Below, in pieces: positions 9,258 through 18,489 of a DNA stretch of 64,000 bases. The stretch covers positions 7,316,001 through 7,380,000 of the forward strand of contig NZ_CP094527.1 in assembly GCF_022811725.1 (NCBI RefSeq). The letters are read 5' to 3'. The DNA is from Mucilaginibacter sp. SMC90 (lineage in GTDB: Bacteria > Bacteroidota > Bacteroidia > Sphingobacteriales > Sphingobacteriaceae). The position numbers and the translations under genes are program-made. The notes under the pieces were generated by a model. It was not told the origin of the DNA and did not search any database. It saw only the letters and a program-made list of their open reading frames with translations. Position 1 is the first letter of the stretch. Each line of letters starts with the position of its first letter.

Positions 9258-12251
9258 CTAAGAAGCGGGTCTTTCGCCGGTATGCTTTGCCTTTCCTTTC
9301 TTAGCCAGCAGAAATTTATAAAGGAGGTAGTAGGTGATCATTTCCTGCTTCCTTGGCTCATCCGTAAATATCCGGTTGACATGCATATGCACGATACTGC
9401 TCAGAAATTGATTTCTTTCCGTTGCGTCGCCGGCAGGGTTTTGTGCGAGGTCGCGGACGGTGCGGAGAAAATACCTGGTCGATTTCCATTGTGCGCTCAG
9501 GTACTTTACATTGCTTTCGTCAAGTGCCGCTTCGATTTCTTGTTGAAGTTTACGGTATTTCCGGTCCAGTTCCACATGGAGCTTCGTCACCTTAAACTCG
9601 GTTAAAAAGAGCGTATAGCTTTGATAACAAAAAACCAGCAGGTCTTCCTCCTCGCGAATGAAATTAAGCAGTATTTCGAAGGTAGATCTTAGTGCAAACA
9701 GAAACAGAGCACTTGGTTCAGTAATCGAATCGATCGCCTGCAGCACCAGTTCGCTGCTTGCCCAGAAAAATATCTCCGTTTTCTCGATACCTGCATAATG
9801 ATAGCGTTCCAGCTCCCTGCTGTAAACATCGACCTGGTATTCCCGGACCACATGCTGCCTGACGCGGTCTTCCAGTTTAACTTTAAATGCGCCTAAAATT
9901 TCGTTGATATCCATTTGATCGACCAGCATGCGTACCCGGATATGCGGTGCATGGTCTTCATACCGAACAAAAAACCATCGCCGGATCCTTCCATGGCTGA
10001 ACTTTTTTCGGAGGATCGGCCGCAATTTCAACAAAAGCCGTGAAGCGCTGATTTTAGGGGCATATATCTTAAGATAAAGCCATTCGGAACCCGGGATATA
10101 TTTACGGCGGGTTCCTCGCCGTTCTCCTGGATGGTCCTTAAAGATTGCTGATGGCGGAAGTTTGAAACCATCATCGGGCAGCAGGTACGCATTATATTGC
10201 CGGGCCGGCTCGTCACCAATAACCTCCTTTAAAACGACCTCACTTTTATTTTGGCTGCAATGGAGAAAAAAAATTGCTTCCGGCTGGTTACCCAAATCGA
10301 AATGCAGGTGCTGATCTCCTTCTGCAATTGCAATGACATCGGGTATGCGCAGTTCCTCCCGCAAAATGTGCAGCTGTTGCAGGTTTTTCTCCATAGAATT
10401 TGTACCCAACTTATGTAGCTGCGCTTCCCTGATGACCCAGGTCGCTGAAAAAAGGATCGTTCCGCCGAACTCGACCCTCGGGTAAAATCCGAGTCCGGGG
10501 AAAAGCTGGCGCAGATCGAGCAGTAAACTACTTTTTCCGTATTGATAAGGAATATCAGCCAAAAAACGAAATAAGGGTAACTTGTTAAAGCTATGATTAT
10601 AGGCGGAGGTCAGCCGCGGCACCACCACCTTTTGATGCTTTTTGGAGTATAGAAAAACTTGCTGGGCATAAACTGCCACGTACAGGTCGGATAATTCCAA
10701 TTGCCGCTCTAACGGCAGCAGCGAAACCGCGGTTACCGGTAGTTCAAACTGCCAGATCTGCTCCCGCCTGTTGATGTTATCCGTATGTGGGTCGGAAAGA
10801 TGGAGGATCTCGGCAAAGATCACTCCGGGGTTCTGTGCTTCCTGCTCCTTTGCCATCGCCTTTGCCGCGCTCGCGATTTCCGGAGCGCCGATCGTAAAAC
10901 GGCCCAAAAGCGCAGGTGCGTTATTTCCGCCCGCACTTTCGATCACAACCTGTTCACCCGCCAGCCTGAAAAGTACCGACATCCCGAGCGCCGCAGATGG
11001 CTTTTGCCCGCTTTGCAACCCTGCCAGGTCATCCGCTTCCAGGTGAATGACACCGGTTTGCCGGTAACGCTCGCCATGCCAGTGCTCCAGCAGCAGGCTT
11101 TGTGCGGCCGTCCAAACCATCGAATCTTCAACAGGGATATTGAGCGGAAGGTGTAAAGTTTCCAGTAAAGGGAGATGCGGGTCGGATTCAGGCACATGAT
11201 AGCCAATACCGGCTTCCGGATCAAGCGCGGCAAGCAACGGAATACATTGCCCTTCAAAATCGTTGTTGAATCGCCTGGCGAATGCCTGCATCGCGGTGTT
11301 TTTTACATCCGGCACAAGAACGGTAAGCGCATCGATAGCGGACGCAAGTTGGAATTGAATCGAACTGTTCAGGACTTCCCCGGTTGAAAAACGGTGAAGA
11401 ATGACGCTCAATTCGTCCTTCACATGCTCCCGGGAGCCCTGCGGAAGATCGGCCCTTAACGCTGCTTTCAACGAACTGAAGTATTGTTCTTCAATAACGT
11501 GCGCACGCAAAAGTTTTCGGGAAGCAGCCTGAATCCGTTCATTGGGTTGCCGATCGAGAAAATCAGTACCCGTGATATTGCTGCGGTTCCTGTCCAGCAA
11601 GAACTGGGCGTCGATGAGAAACTCCAGATAAGCATCAGCTTCATCAGGCGGGCATCCGGCTTCCGTACCGATATAGGTGACGAGTTCGTTCCCGCTTTTA
11701 CCGCCCTGGCAGAAAGTTAAGAGGTCGCTGAGCAGCTTTGAAAAGGCGATAGCTTGCAGACTGTAATTGCGGATGCTGAAATTTTCATTAAGACTACTCC
11801 TCAGGAACCGGAATTCATGCAGAACCCTGTAGATGCTGGGATTCGGATCGAGAGTACCCACCGCAGCTCTTTGTTCCTTTATCCCTGCCCCTACAAGCGC
11901 TGCCTGATAGTGCTGGTCAGCACGGATAACGGGATGATACCTGATCACGGTATCCCCGGAAACAGGTTGATCATCCCATCGCGCAAGCGTAACAGAAGAA
12001 AAAAGGCCAAATGGTGTCGGCCGGAAACAAAAGCGGTTGTAATATTTCAGCAAAGTTAACTGCTGTTTATCCGACAAGAGATCCGGACGAAAACGGGATT
12101 GCTGAATCCGGCTATAGAAAACCGGCGAGGCCAGCAACACAGCAGTTCGAAAAAGAGGGTCTGCAAGGATTACCGCCAGATCCGTAGTATAATCGGCCTC
12201 GCTCCTCCTGGGCATCCGCAGCAGCAAAGCACTGGCAAAACGATATTTCAT
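9258..12251 (-). CDS. Full-length class I lanthipeptide dehydratase (LanB)
   Basis: The 997-residue protein has the two-part architecture of a complete LanB. The large N-terminal glutamylation region (Lant_dehydr_N, about 1-700) opens with RFASALLLRMPRRS and contains FRPTPFGLFSSV. The C-terminal elimination domain (SpaB_C/thiopeptide-type, about 715-985) contains WLYLKIYAP and RWFFVRYEDHAPHIRVRM. Such enzymes use glutamyl-tRNA to dehydrate Ser/Thr in a precursor peptide. No LanC cyclase, peptidase-ABC transporter or precursor gene is visible within several kb, so this is an orphan or the remnant of a cluster. The reading frame itself is intact. It faces the LytS/LytTR pair tail to tail. Confidence 0.9.
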   Translation of the reverse strand: MKYRFASALLLRMPRRSEADYTTDLAVILADPLFRTAVLLASPVFYSRIQQSRFRPDLLSDKQQLTLLKYYNRFCFRPTPFGLFSSVTLARWDDQPVSGDTVIRYHPVIRADQHYQAALVGAGIKEQRAAVGTLDPNPSIYRVLHEFRFLRSSLNENFSIRNYSLQAIAFSKLLSDLLTFCQGGKSGNELVTYIGTEAGCPPDEADAYLEFLIDAQFLLDRNRSNITGTDFLDRQPNERIQAASRKLLRAHVIEEQYFSSLKAALRADLPQGSREHVKDELSVILHRFSTGEVLNSSIQFQLASAIDALTVLVPDVKNTAMQAFARRFNNDFEGQCIPLLAALDPEAGIGYHVPESDPHLPLLETLHLPLNIPVEDSMVWTAAQSLLLEHWHGERYRQTGVIHLEADDLAGLQSGQKPSAALGMSVLFRLAGEQVVIESAGGNNAPALLGRFTIGAPEIASAAKAMAKEQEAQNPGVIFAEILHLSDPHTDNINRREQIWQFELPVTAVSLLPLERQLELSDLYVAVYAQQVFLYSKKHQKVVVPRLTSAYNHSFNKLPLFRFLADIPYQYGKSSLLLDLRQLFPGLGFYPRVEFGGTILFSATWVIREAQLHKLGTNSMEKNLQQLHILREELRIPDVIAIAEGDQHLHFDLGNQPEAIFFLHCSQNKSEVVLKEVIGDEPARQYNAYLLPDDGFKLPPSAIFKDHPGERRGTRRKYIPGSEWLYLKIYAPKISASRLLLKLRPILRKKFSHGRIRRWFFVRYEDHAPHIRVRMLVDQMDINEILGAFKVKLEDRVRQHVVREYQVDVYSRELERYHYAGIEKTEIFFWASSELVLQAIDSITEPSALFLFALRSTFEILLNFIREEEDLLVFCYQSYTLFLTEFKVTKLHVELDRKYRKLQQEIEAALDESNVKYLSAQWKSTRYFLRTVRDLAQNPAGDATERNQFLSSIVHMHVNRIFTDEPRKQEMITYYLLYKFLLAKKGKAKHTGERPAS

Positions 12252-12925
12252 AAGTAATAGCTAAATCAATCATAAAATATTAAATGTCGCATTGACAATC
12301 AATACCTATTTTTCATACCTGCTATACCTTGTCATTTGCTGGGAACATCGTTGCAGGGATGGAGTATACGCATTTCCAAATGTGGAGAATATAGGGCCGT
12401 GGCGTCAGCAATGTCCTGCAGGCGAATCAGGGGCAAAGGCATCATGTTACTGCTGCATTTGTATCTTATTGAGTGGAGAATGGCTGTCGGGGATTGATCT
12501 GCTGTTTCGCGAGATGCGGATAAAAAGGCCAGCGAAGGGCTGACGCGCGGCGAAAAAAGCCAGTCATCGTCCGCAAAAGACCTTGTGGAGACAATCAATC
12601 TGCCTATGAATTTTTTCGGTTATCTGTCACAGGAAAGTTAACCATAGAATTGAAACCAGTAAAGTAACTTTCGCGGCATAAACACGCTGGGCCATTCACA
12701 AACAAGTCCATTTATTGCGCGTTCACCTGACATTTGTCACTTTTCTTGTTCTGGTTTACTTACAGAAGGTCCTCAAATATTATGCGCAAGTTATCTGAAC
12801 AAAACATATCGATTCTTTTACATAAATTTCTTAATTTGAAAAGGGTTATCTAACTTTCCGCATTAATTCAACTTTGCCAAGTTTGGGTTGTAAGGTCAAC
12901 TAATCATTTACCCTATTCTTCATCC
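12252..12925. other. Intergenic region between lanB and the stressosome operon
   Basis: I see no credible gene in these 674 bp. A search by eye for a lanthipeptide precursor (short frame, Ser/Thr/Cys-rich C-terminus) found nothing convincing. The region holds repeat copy A (12406-12580), described separately, and an AT-rich stretch at 12760-12900 that should contain the stressosome promoter. A possible -7-like box, CAACTTTG, lies near 12869-12876. Confidence 0.5.
12406..12580 (+). repeat. Decayed direct repeat, copy A
   Basis: This stretch aligns with 20552-20720 in the same orientation, with small gaps. Shared blocks include GGATAAAAAGGCCAGCGAAG, TGCTGCATTTGTATC-like and TCCGCAAAAGA segments; by eye about three quarters of positions match. 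Neither copy keeps one open frame, so both look like remains of an unidentified gene of the mobile-element backbone. The two copies bracket the stressosome, transaldolase and iron-permease block. Confidence 0.6.
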
Positions 12926-13789
12926 ATGTCACTTAAAACACATCAATTGCTACAAAAAAAGAAAAAAAACATCCTTGAACTCTGGATGAAGAACCAACTG
13001 GCCGATGAAGGTCTGCGGGAAGATCTGATCAGTAACGATGAACTGAGAAGCCAGTCTGAAGAGTTAGTTCAAGCCTTGGTGAGCAATTTATCAAGCGAGA
13101 ATTTTACCAACCTTAATTCTGACGAATGGAGCCCGGTCATTGAAATTTTAGGTGGCATTGCCATAACGCGTGCGCGCCAGGGATTCAGCCCCCGCGAAAC
13201 GGGCAACTTCGTATTTTCACTGAAGGAGGCCTTACTCGAAGTACTCAAGGAAGAAATAGGCAACGATCCGCAGCAATTGTTTACTGAAAGCCTCAAAATA
13301 AACCGCCTGATGGATAACCTCAGCGTTGTTACTTTCGAGACCTTTATAAAAGGCCGCGAGGAGGTGATCTTAAGGCAAACTGACGAGATAGCCGAGATAT
13401 CGACACCGGTGATCCGTGTATGGGATGGTATCCTTGCCCTGCCTATCATAGGTACCCTGGATAGCGCGCGCACACAAATAGTAATGGAAAACCTGCTACA
13501 GGAAATAGTGGAGACCGGATCAAGCATAGCCATATTAGATATTTCAGGCGTGCCCGCAGTAGATTCTCTTGTTGCCCAGCATTTGATTAAAACGGTTAGC
13601 GCCACCCGGCTGATGGGAGCTGAATGTATTATCAGCGGTATCCGCCCCGAGATTGCCCAGACCGTCGTGCATCTCGGTATCGATCTTTCCAATATCATTA
13701 CCAAGGCAACTTTAGCAAGCGCTTTATCACATTCTTTTAAGCTGATGAAACTGGAAGTGAGAAAATCAAACATTATCGCTAAATCTTAA
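12926..13789 (+). CDS. rsbR: Stressosome scaffold/sensor protein RsbR
   Basis: The 287-residue protein has a helical N-terminal sensor domain (about 1-150, RsbRD_N-like) and a C-terminal STAS domain (about 165-275, with ILALPIIGTLDSAR, ILDISGVPAVDS and GIRPEIAQTVVHLGIDLS). The STAS domain closely follows Bacillus RsbRA. The two phosphorylated threonines of RsbRA (T171, T205) correspond here to Ser180 and Ser214, so both sites remain phosphorylatable. RsbR builds the stressosome core with RsbS and passes stress signals to RsbT. It is the first gene of a five-gene operon; rsbS starts 12 bp later. Confidence 0.93.
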   Translation: MSLKTHQLLQKKKKNILELWMKNQLADEGLREDLISNDELRSQSEELVQALVSNLSSENFTNLNSDEWSPVIEILGGIAITRARQGFSPRETGNFVFSLKEALLEVLKEEIGNDPQQLFTESLKINRLMDNLSVVTFETFIKGREEVILRQTDEIAEISTPVIRVWDGILALPIIGTLDSARTQIVMENLLQEIVETGSSIAILDISGVPAVDSLVAQHLIKTVSATRLMGAECIISGIRPEIAQTVVHLGIDLSNIITKATLASALSHSFKLMKLEVRKSNIIAKS

Positions 13790-13801
13790 TATCGCTTTAT
13801 A

Positions 13802-14212
13802 ATGGATAAAATTCCTATTCTGCGGCTGGGCAATTTTTTACTGGTTACGATCCAGGTTGATCTTTATGACCGCCTTGCACTTAACCTGGAGGCCGACCTT
13901 GTCCAGATGGTAAATAAGACGAATGCCAAGGGAGTTTTGATAGATATATCGGCAGTAACGATTGTTGATTCATTTATGGGACGTATTATTGGCAATATCG
14001 CCAGCATGTCGAAAATACTGGATGCAGAAACGGTAGTTGTAGGCATGCAGCCCGCGGTTGCCATTACGTTGATAGAACTGGGCCTACCATTAAAAGGTGT
14101 GCATACTGCTTTGGACATGGAGCGTGGCATGAGCTTGCTAAAATCGATGATTGATATAGATGAAGAAGACATAGATCAGGAATCGACCGACGATGATATT
14201 ATCACTCAGTAA
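13802..14212 (+). CDS. rsbS: Stressosome scaffold protein RsbS
   Basis: The 136-residue single STAS-domain protein contains GVLIDISAVTIVDSFMGRI. Ser57 in VDSF corresponds to the RsbT-phosphorylated Ser59 of Bacillus RsbS. RsbS and RsbR form the icosahedral stressosome that holds the kinase RsbT until stress. An acidic tail (DIDEEDIDQESTDDD) extends about 15 residues beyond the usual domain. Its 3' end overlaps rsbT by 20 bp, so synthesis is probably coupled. Confidence 0.93.
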   Translation: MDKIPILRLGNFLLVTIQVDLYDRLALNLEADLVQMVNKTNAKGVLIDISAVTIVDSFMGRIIGNIASMSKILDAETVVVGMQPAVAITLIELGLPLKGVHTALDMERGMSLLKSMIDIDEEDIDQESTDDDIITQ

Positions 14213-14606
14213 AGACACCGTGCAGGTACTAAAAGAGCAGGATGTTGTTTTTTTAAAAAACCGGGTGAAAGAAGTCGCCGTAAGAATTAAAATGGGCTTG
14301 GTTAATCAGACCCGTCTGCTTACAGCAGCCAGCGAACTGGTACGCAATATGATGCGCTATGCCAATGGCGGCGTCTGCCAGATCGAGGTTGTTTCTAGCG
14401 GCCGTAATAATGGTGTCAGGCTGGTATTTTCTGATAAAGGACCGGGAATCCCTGATATTGAAGCCGCCATGCGCGATGGATTTTCTACAGGTAAAAGCCT
14501 TGGGCTGGGATTACCCGGCACAAAACGACTGGTGAACGAGTTTGAAATCAAGAGTAAAGTTGGCGAAGGCACGACTGTTACCATCATAAAATGGGCCAAT
14601 GGTTGA
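14193..14606 (+). CDS. rsbT: Serine/threonine kinase RsbT
   Basis: The 137-residue GHKL-fold ATPase of the RsbT/RsbW family has an N box (ASELVRNMMRYANGG), a G1 box (DKGPGIPD) and a G2 box (GLGLPGTKRL). In the stressosome, RsbT phosphorylates RsbR and RsbS, is released on stress, and activates a downstream partner. In Bacillus that partner is the phosphatase RsbU. Here no RsbU or sigma-B regulator is present, and the operon continues with a phosphatase and a histidine kinase. Its start overlaps rsbS by 20 bp and its end overlaps the next gene by 8 bp. Confidence 0.92.
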   Translation: MILSLSKDTVQVLKEQDVVFLKNRVKEVAVRIKMGLVNQTRLLTAASELVRNMMRYANGGVCQIEVVSSGRNNGVRLVFSDKGPGIPDIEAAMRDGFSTGKSLGLGLPGTKRLVNEFEIKSKVGEGTTVTIIKWANG

Positions 14607-15609
14607 CGCTACGCATATCAGTTTTGCAGCGGACGACCGCAGTTATTTCTCGCTGATCAAAAAAGAAATCCACCGGCTGGCAACTGAGGCCGGGATGAAT
14701 GCGGGCCGCATCAATGAGCTTGACCTCATTGTAGCCGAAATGACATCTAACCTGTATAAGTACAGTGACGATGGCGAAATATTGATGGGTACTTTTGCCA
14801 ACGCAGGCTCGCCTTACATTGAACTGATCAGCATTGATAATGGGCCCGGAATGGTTAACCCGGCCCGGATGATGGTTGACGGGGTTTCAACAACAAATAC
14901 TTTAGGCCATGGTTTAGGTAGCATGAAACGCCTTTCGGATACTTTTGAGCTTTATTCGCAACCAGGCTGGGGGACCATAGTACTTAGCCGTGTTTACAGC
15001 GACCCCGAAAAGTCGAAAGCGGACGACAACGTAATCATGCGGCCGATAGTGGTATCCAAGCCGGGCGAAAAAACAAGCGGCGATGGCTTTGTGTATAAAA
15101 AAACAGATAAATATTTAAAGATGATGCTGGCAGATGGCTTAGGGCACGGCCCCGAGGCTAACAAGGCTATTAACGAGGCCGCCGCCGCATTCAAAGTATT
15201 TCCTGATTACAGTCCTACGGAAACATTGCGATTTATTCATGCGAATATAAAAAAAACCCGTGGAGCGGTAATAAATGTAGTCGGCTATCATTACGGCGAA
15301 AAAAAGTGGTCATCTGCAGGCGTAGGTAATATTGCAGCGCGCATGTTTGGACCTATAAACTTCAAAAACCATATGTCGTACAACGGCATCGTGGGCCATA
15401 ACATACCCAATACCATGAACGACCAGCAGTACCCCGCTGATGAATTCAACCAGGTGATGCTTTGTTCTGACGGGATTAAAACCCGGATCGATATGGCAAA
15501 ATACCCGTTAATGTATAAATACGATCTTTCCATTTTAGCCGCCGCCATATATAAAGACCATGCACGTAAAAATGACGATATGTCAGTGATCATTGCAAAA
15601 GTTAAATAA
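14599..15609 (+). CDS. RsbT-like ATPase fused to PP2C/SpoIIE phosphatase (RsbX role)
   Basis: The 336-residue protein has two domains. Residues about 5-135 form a GHKL ATPase (LDLIVAEMTSNLYKYSDDG, IDNGPGM, GHGLGSMKRL). Residues about 150-336 form a PP2C/SpoIIE phosphatase (MMLADGLGHGPEANKA, VMLCSDGIKTR, NDDMSVIIAK, which supply the metal-binding aspartates). By analogy with RsbX it should dephosphorylate RsbR/RsbS and reset the stressosome. The N-terminal ATPase makes it unlike Bacillus RsbX, but the arrangement is known in stressosome modules outside Firmicutes. It overlaps rsbT by 8 bp and abuts the kinase gene. Confidence 0.9.
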   Translation: MVDATHISFAADDRSYFSLIKKEIHRLATEAGMNAGRINELDLIVAEMTSNLYKYSDDGEILMGTFANAGSPYIELISIDNGPGMVNPARMMVDGVSTTNTLGHGLGSMKRLSDTFELYSQPGWGTIVLSRVYSDPEKSKADDNVIMRPIVVSKPGEKTSGDGFVYKKTDKYLKMMLADGLGHGPEANKAINEAAAAFKVFPDYSPTETLRFIHANIKKTRGAVINVVGYHYGEKKWSSAGVGNIAARMFGPINFKNHMSYNGIVGHNIPNTMNDQQYPADEFNQVMLCSDGIKTRIDMAKYPLMYKYDLSILAAAIYKDHARKNDDMSVIIAKVK

Positions 15610-16809
15610 ATGACAGAAATAGTAAGCATCTCGCTAGAGAATGAAATGGACCTGGTGCTTGCTCACAAGCGGTCGATGAAGGTTGCCGAAAAGCTTGGAT
15701 TAACCGTGGCGACACAAACCACATTTGCCACTGCTGTATCTGAAGTGGCCCGGGCCGTTATTGAATACACCGATAACGGCACGCTCGCTATTGGGATTGA
15801 ACAAAATAAAACACGGTATGTGTTAAAGGCCAACGTAACCTTCAATAGCGAAATCAAACTAACCTCTGGCGATGAAGGTTTTTACTATGCCCAAAAGCTG
15901 GTGCCTGAGTTTGAATTAACCGGCCAGAATGGTGCTTATATTATAGATATGAAGCTGGGGCTGCCACGGTCATTAAAGCTCGACGCGGTTAAGATCAGCA
16001 TACTTAAAAAATTCTTTCAGGAGGAACAGCCCCTTAATCCTTACGAAGAAATAAAACGACGAAACTCGCACTTGCACAAACTAACCGCGGAGCAGGAAGA
16101 GGAATTAAGACGGACAAAACTGATAGACGAAAAGAAAACTGAATTTATCTCCATTGCCAGCCATGAGCTTAAAACACCACTGACTGTTTTAAAAGCCTTC
16201 ACTCAGATGGCAAAAACCACTAAAGAACCGGTTTCCGATCGATTGAAGGGAATATTAAATAAAATAGACTTGCAGTCTACCAAGCTTAACTCGCTTGTGC
16301 AGCAACTGCTTGATATTTCGCGGGCTGAAAATGGCAACTTGCAATACAATTTAAAGCAAGTGAAGCTTAATAGTTTTATCATTGAGCAGTTAGCAGTGAT
16401 GCAAAGTATTATGCCTAATCATACCATTAACAGCACTCTGGGGGATGATGCTGATGTAATGATCGATACCCTACGGATGGAGCAGGTATTTTCGAATCTT
16501 TTGGGCAATGCGGCCAAATATTCAAACATTAATACAGACATAGAAGTTGGTTCAGTTCTTGATAGTGAGGGGTATATTACTATATCAATTAAAGATCAGG
16601 GTATAGGTATGTCGGCAGATACCATGACATCCATTTTTGATAAATTTTACCGCGCTGAAGACGTAAGCAAAACGCACGCCGGATTGGGTATGGGGCTTTA
16701 TATAACTTCGAAAATTGTGACCGACCATGGCGGTAAGATTTGGGTAGAAAGTGAAGAGCATAAAGGTTCGACATTTCATTTCAGTCTACCCAGCTGCTGT
16801 ATCGTGTAA
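15610..16809 (+). CDS. Histidine kinase with RsbT-like N-terminus (stressosome output)
   Basis: The 399-residue protein starts immediately after the phosphatase stop (TAA then ATG). Residues 1-130 resemble the RsbT/RsbW ATPase fold (FATAVSEVARAVIEYTDNG as an N-box-like helix) but lack clear G1/G2 boxes. A linker coiled coil leads to HisKA (FISIASHELKTPLTVLKAF, His185) and a complete HATPase (DQGIGMS, GLGMGLYITSKIV). No transmembrane segment is visible, so it is cytoplasmic. It probably replaces the sigma-B branch: a stressosome-controlled event could switch this kinase. Its response regulator is not adjacent. Confidence 0.9.
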   Translation: MTEIVSISLENEMDLVLAHKRSMKVAEKLGLTVATQTTFATAVSEVARAVIEYTDNGTLAIGIEQNKTRYVLKANVTFNSEIKLTSGDEGFYYAQKLVPEFELTGQNGAYIIDMKLGLPRSLKLDAVKISILKKFFQEEQPLNPYEEIKRRNSHLHKLTAEQEEELRRTKLIDEKKTEFISIASHELKTPLTVLKAFTQMAKTTKEPVSDRLKGILNKIDLQSTKLNSLVQQLLDISRAENGNLQYNLKQVKLNSFIIEQLAVMQSIMPNHTINSTLGDDADVMIDTLRMEQVFSNLLGNAAKYSNINTDIEVGSVLDSEGYITISIKDQGIGMSADTMTSIFDKFYRAEDVSKTHAGLGMGLYITSKIVTDHGGKIWVESEEHKGSTFHFSLPSCCIV

Positions 16810-17012
16810 TTAACGGCAAGTATAGATACCCAAACTGCTCTCTCGTCAAAAATTAGACGATTTTCTGGGAAAGATAACGTTACGAACGCGACTCAGTCAA
16901 AGTATTTATTATCTGACATCTTCACAAACATAAGTTGTAAAGCCGGGTTATTTAAATAGCATTTGATTTTTCCTGCTTGGCGGAGAACTATTTCCCATTT
17001 GCTACAGCTCTT

Positions 17013-18107
17013 ATGGCAGACAATAAAGTTAAACAGATCCACCAACACAAGCAAAGCATATGGCTCGATTTTATCGATCGGAAAATCATGAATACCGGTA
17101 AGCTCAAACAAATGATCGATGAGGATGGCCTGCGTGGCGTAACCTCTAACCCGGCAATTTTTGAAAAGGCCATATCCTCGAGTTCGGACTATGACGCCGA
17201 CATCAAGGCGAAAGCCGATAGTTCGCTAAGCGACGAAGAATTGTTTTTCGAACTGGCTATCGCCGATATTCAGCAGGCGGCTGACCTTTTTGATCCCGTT
17301 TATAATGACGATGTGGTGGGCGCTGATGGCTATGTCAGCTTGGAAGTCTCGCCAGCGCTGGCCTTAGATACCGAAGGAACTATCCGCCAGGCCAAGAACT
17401 TGTGGCAACGGGTCGACCGAAAAAATGTCATGATCAAGATCCCCGGCACCCTGCCCGGCCTGCCCGCTATCAAAGCGGCGATCGCTGCCGGAATAAACGT
17501 CAATGTTACGCTGATCTTCGGCCTGGAGCGTTATGAAGCCGTGGTCGAGGCTTATCTTTCCGGTTTGGAAGACCGGCTCGCCAAGGGAGAGCCCCTTAGC
17601 CAGATCGCCTCGGTCGCCAGTTTTTTCCTCAGCCGCATTGATGTGCTCGTCGATCCCATACTGGTAGATAGAGGGTTGAAGGACCTGAAGGGCGAGGTCG
17701 CAATCGCTTCGGCTAAAAAAGCTTATGCTATCTATCAAAGGGTTTTTCATTCAGAGCGCTGGCAGAAACTGGCCGATAAAGGTGCTAAACCGCAACGTTT
17801 GCTGTGGGCCAGCACCAGCAGCAAAGACCCTTCTGCCCGGGACACCAAGTATGTTGAAGCACTTATCGGGCCCGATACAGTCAATACCGCACCACTGGAA
17901 ACTATTGACGCCTTCCGCGATCATGGAGTAGTGACTGATACCCTGGAATCGGGACTCCATTCGGCAGACAATACGCTGATTCAGCTACATCATGCGGGCA
18001 TCGACCTACAGCAAATCACTGCTCATTTGGAACAGGAGGCCATTGAAAAGTTCAACCAGCCTTTCAAAACAATGTTGGCTGCCATCGCTGAGAAACGAAA
18101 CAGCTGA
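17013..18107 (+). CDS. tal: Transaldolase
   Basis: The protein of about 364 residues belongs to the longer bacterial transaldolase group. It moves a dihydroxyacetone unit between sugar phosphates in the non-oxidative pentose phosphate pathway. NVMIKIPGT carries the Schiff-base lysine, and the N-terminal GVTSNPAIFEKAI and the SRIDVLVD block are family signatures. I choose the ATG at 17013 (MADNKVKQI); a TTG at 16977 would add 12 residues of no clear homology. It lies about 200 bp after the stressosome operon in the same direction. Transaldolase is frequent in bacterial general-stress islands, where it supports NADPH supply. Confidence 0.95.
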   Translation: MADNKVKQIHQHKQSIWLDFIDRKIMNTGKLKQMIDEDGLRGVTSNPAIFEKAISSSSDYDADIKAKADSSLSDEELFFELAIADIQQAADLFDPVYNDDVVGADGYVSLEVSPALALDTEGTIRQAKNLWQRVDRKNVMIKIPGTLPGLPAIKAAIAAGINVNVTLIFGLERYEAVVEAYLSGLEDRLAKGEPLSQIASVASFFLSRIDVLVDPILVDRGLKDLKGEVAIASAKKAYAIYQRVFHSERWQKLADKGAKPQRLLWASTSSKDPSARDTKYVEALIGPDTVNTAPLETIDAFRDHGVVTDTLESGLHSADNTLIQLHHAGIDLQQITAHLEQEAIEKFNQPFKTMLAAIAEKRNS

Positions 18108-18236
18108 AGTAAGGAATTGGTAATAGGTGAGTTTGGTGATTAATAATAGCCTTTGCTTTATTGTAATTTTTCCGCTGCAAACAGCTGTCTGATTGTGGAT
18201 AAAATCAGCCACTGATGACCGATTTATGTCCCTTTT

Positions 18237-18485
18237 ATGCCGAGGCCTATCGTGGCCGAAAGAGGCAATGAATTTATGGCTTTAAGCAAATATAGAAACG
18301 TTCCGTTGTATGCCAAAATAAAATTGCCCGGTAAGGCCTGGCTGGAATTTAAGATCGACGAAACGAACGGCGTAGCGCAAAAAATTACCTTTCTTCCACT
18401 GGGTTTTGCCTGGGGTCTTACTGATATGCCATGCTGCATTTCATCATTTTATCATCAAAGGCGTGCTCCATAAGATCGTAAAATT
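18237..18485 (+). pseudogene. Fragment of an SDR/DUF2867-type protein
   Basis: Only the last 60-80 residues of a DUF2867-like C-terminus remain: LYAKIKLPGKAWLEFKID, then AQKITFLPLGFAWGL. The homologous end continues in another frame (FHHFIIKGVLHKI at about 18442-18480), so at least one indel has broken it. The upstream coding part is absent. This is a clear gene remnant between transaldolase and the iron permease. Confidence 0.65.
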
Positions 18486-18489
18486 TCCA

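Noticed and set aside
12332..12598. 88-codon minus-strand frame upstream of lanB as precursor gene
   Set aside because: It overlaps the decayed repeat copy A and has no leader-like sequence or conserved cleavage motif.
13069..13773. 234-codon minus-strand frame inside rsbR
   Set aside because: It is the antisense of the well-supported RsbR coding sequence and has a Ser/Arg/Ile-rich shadow composition.
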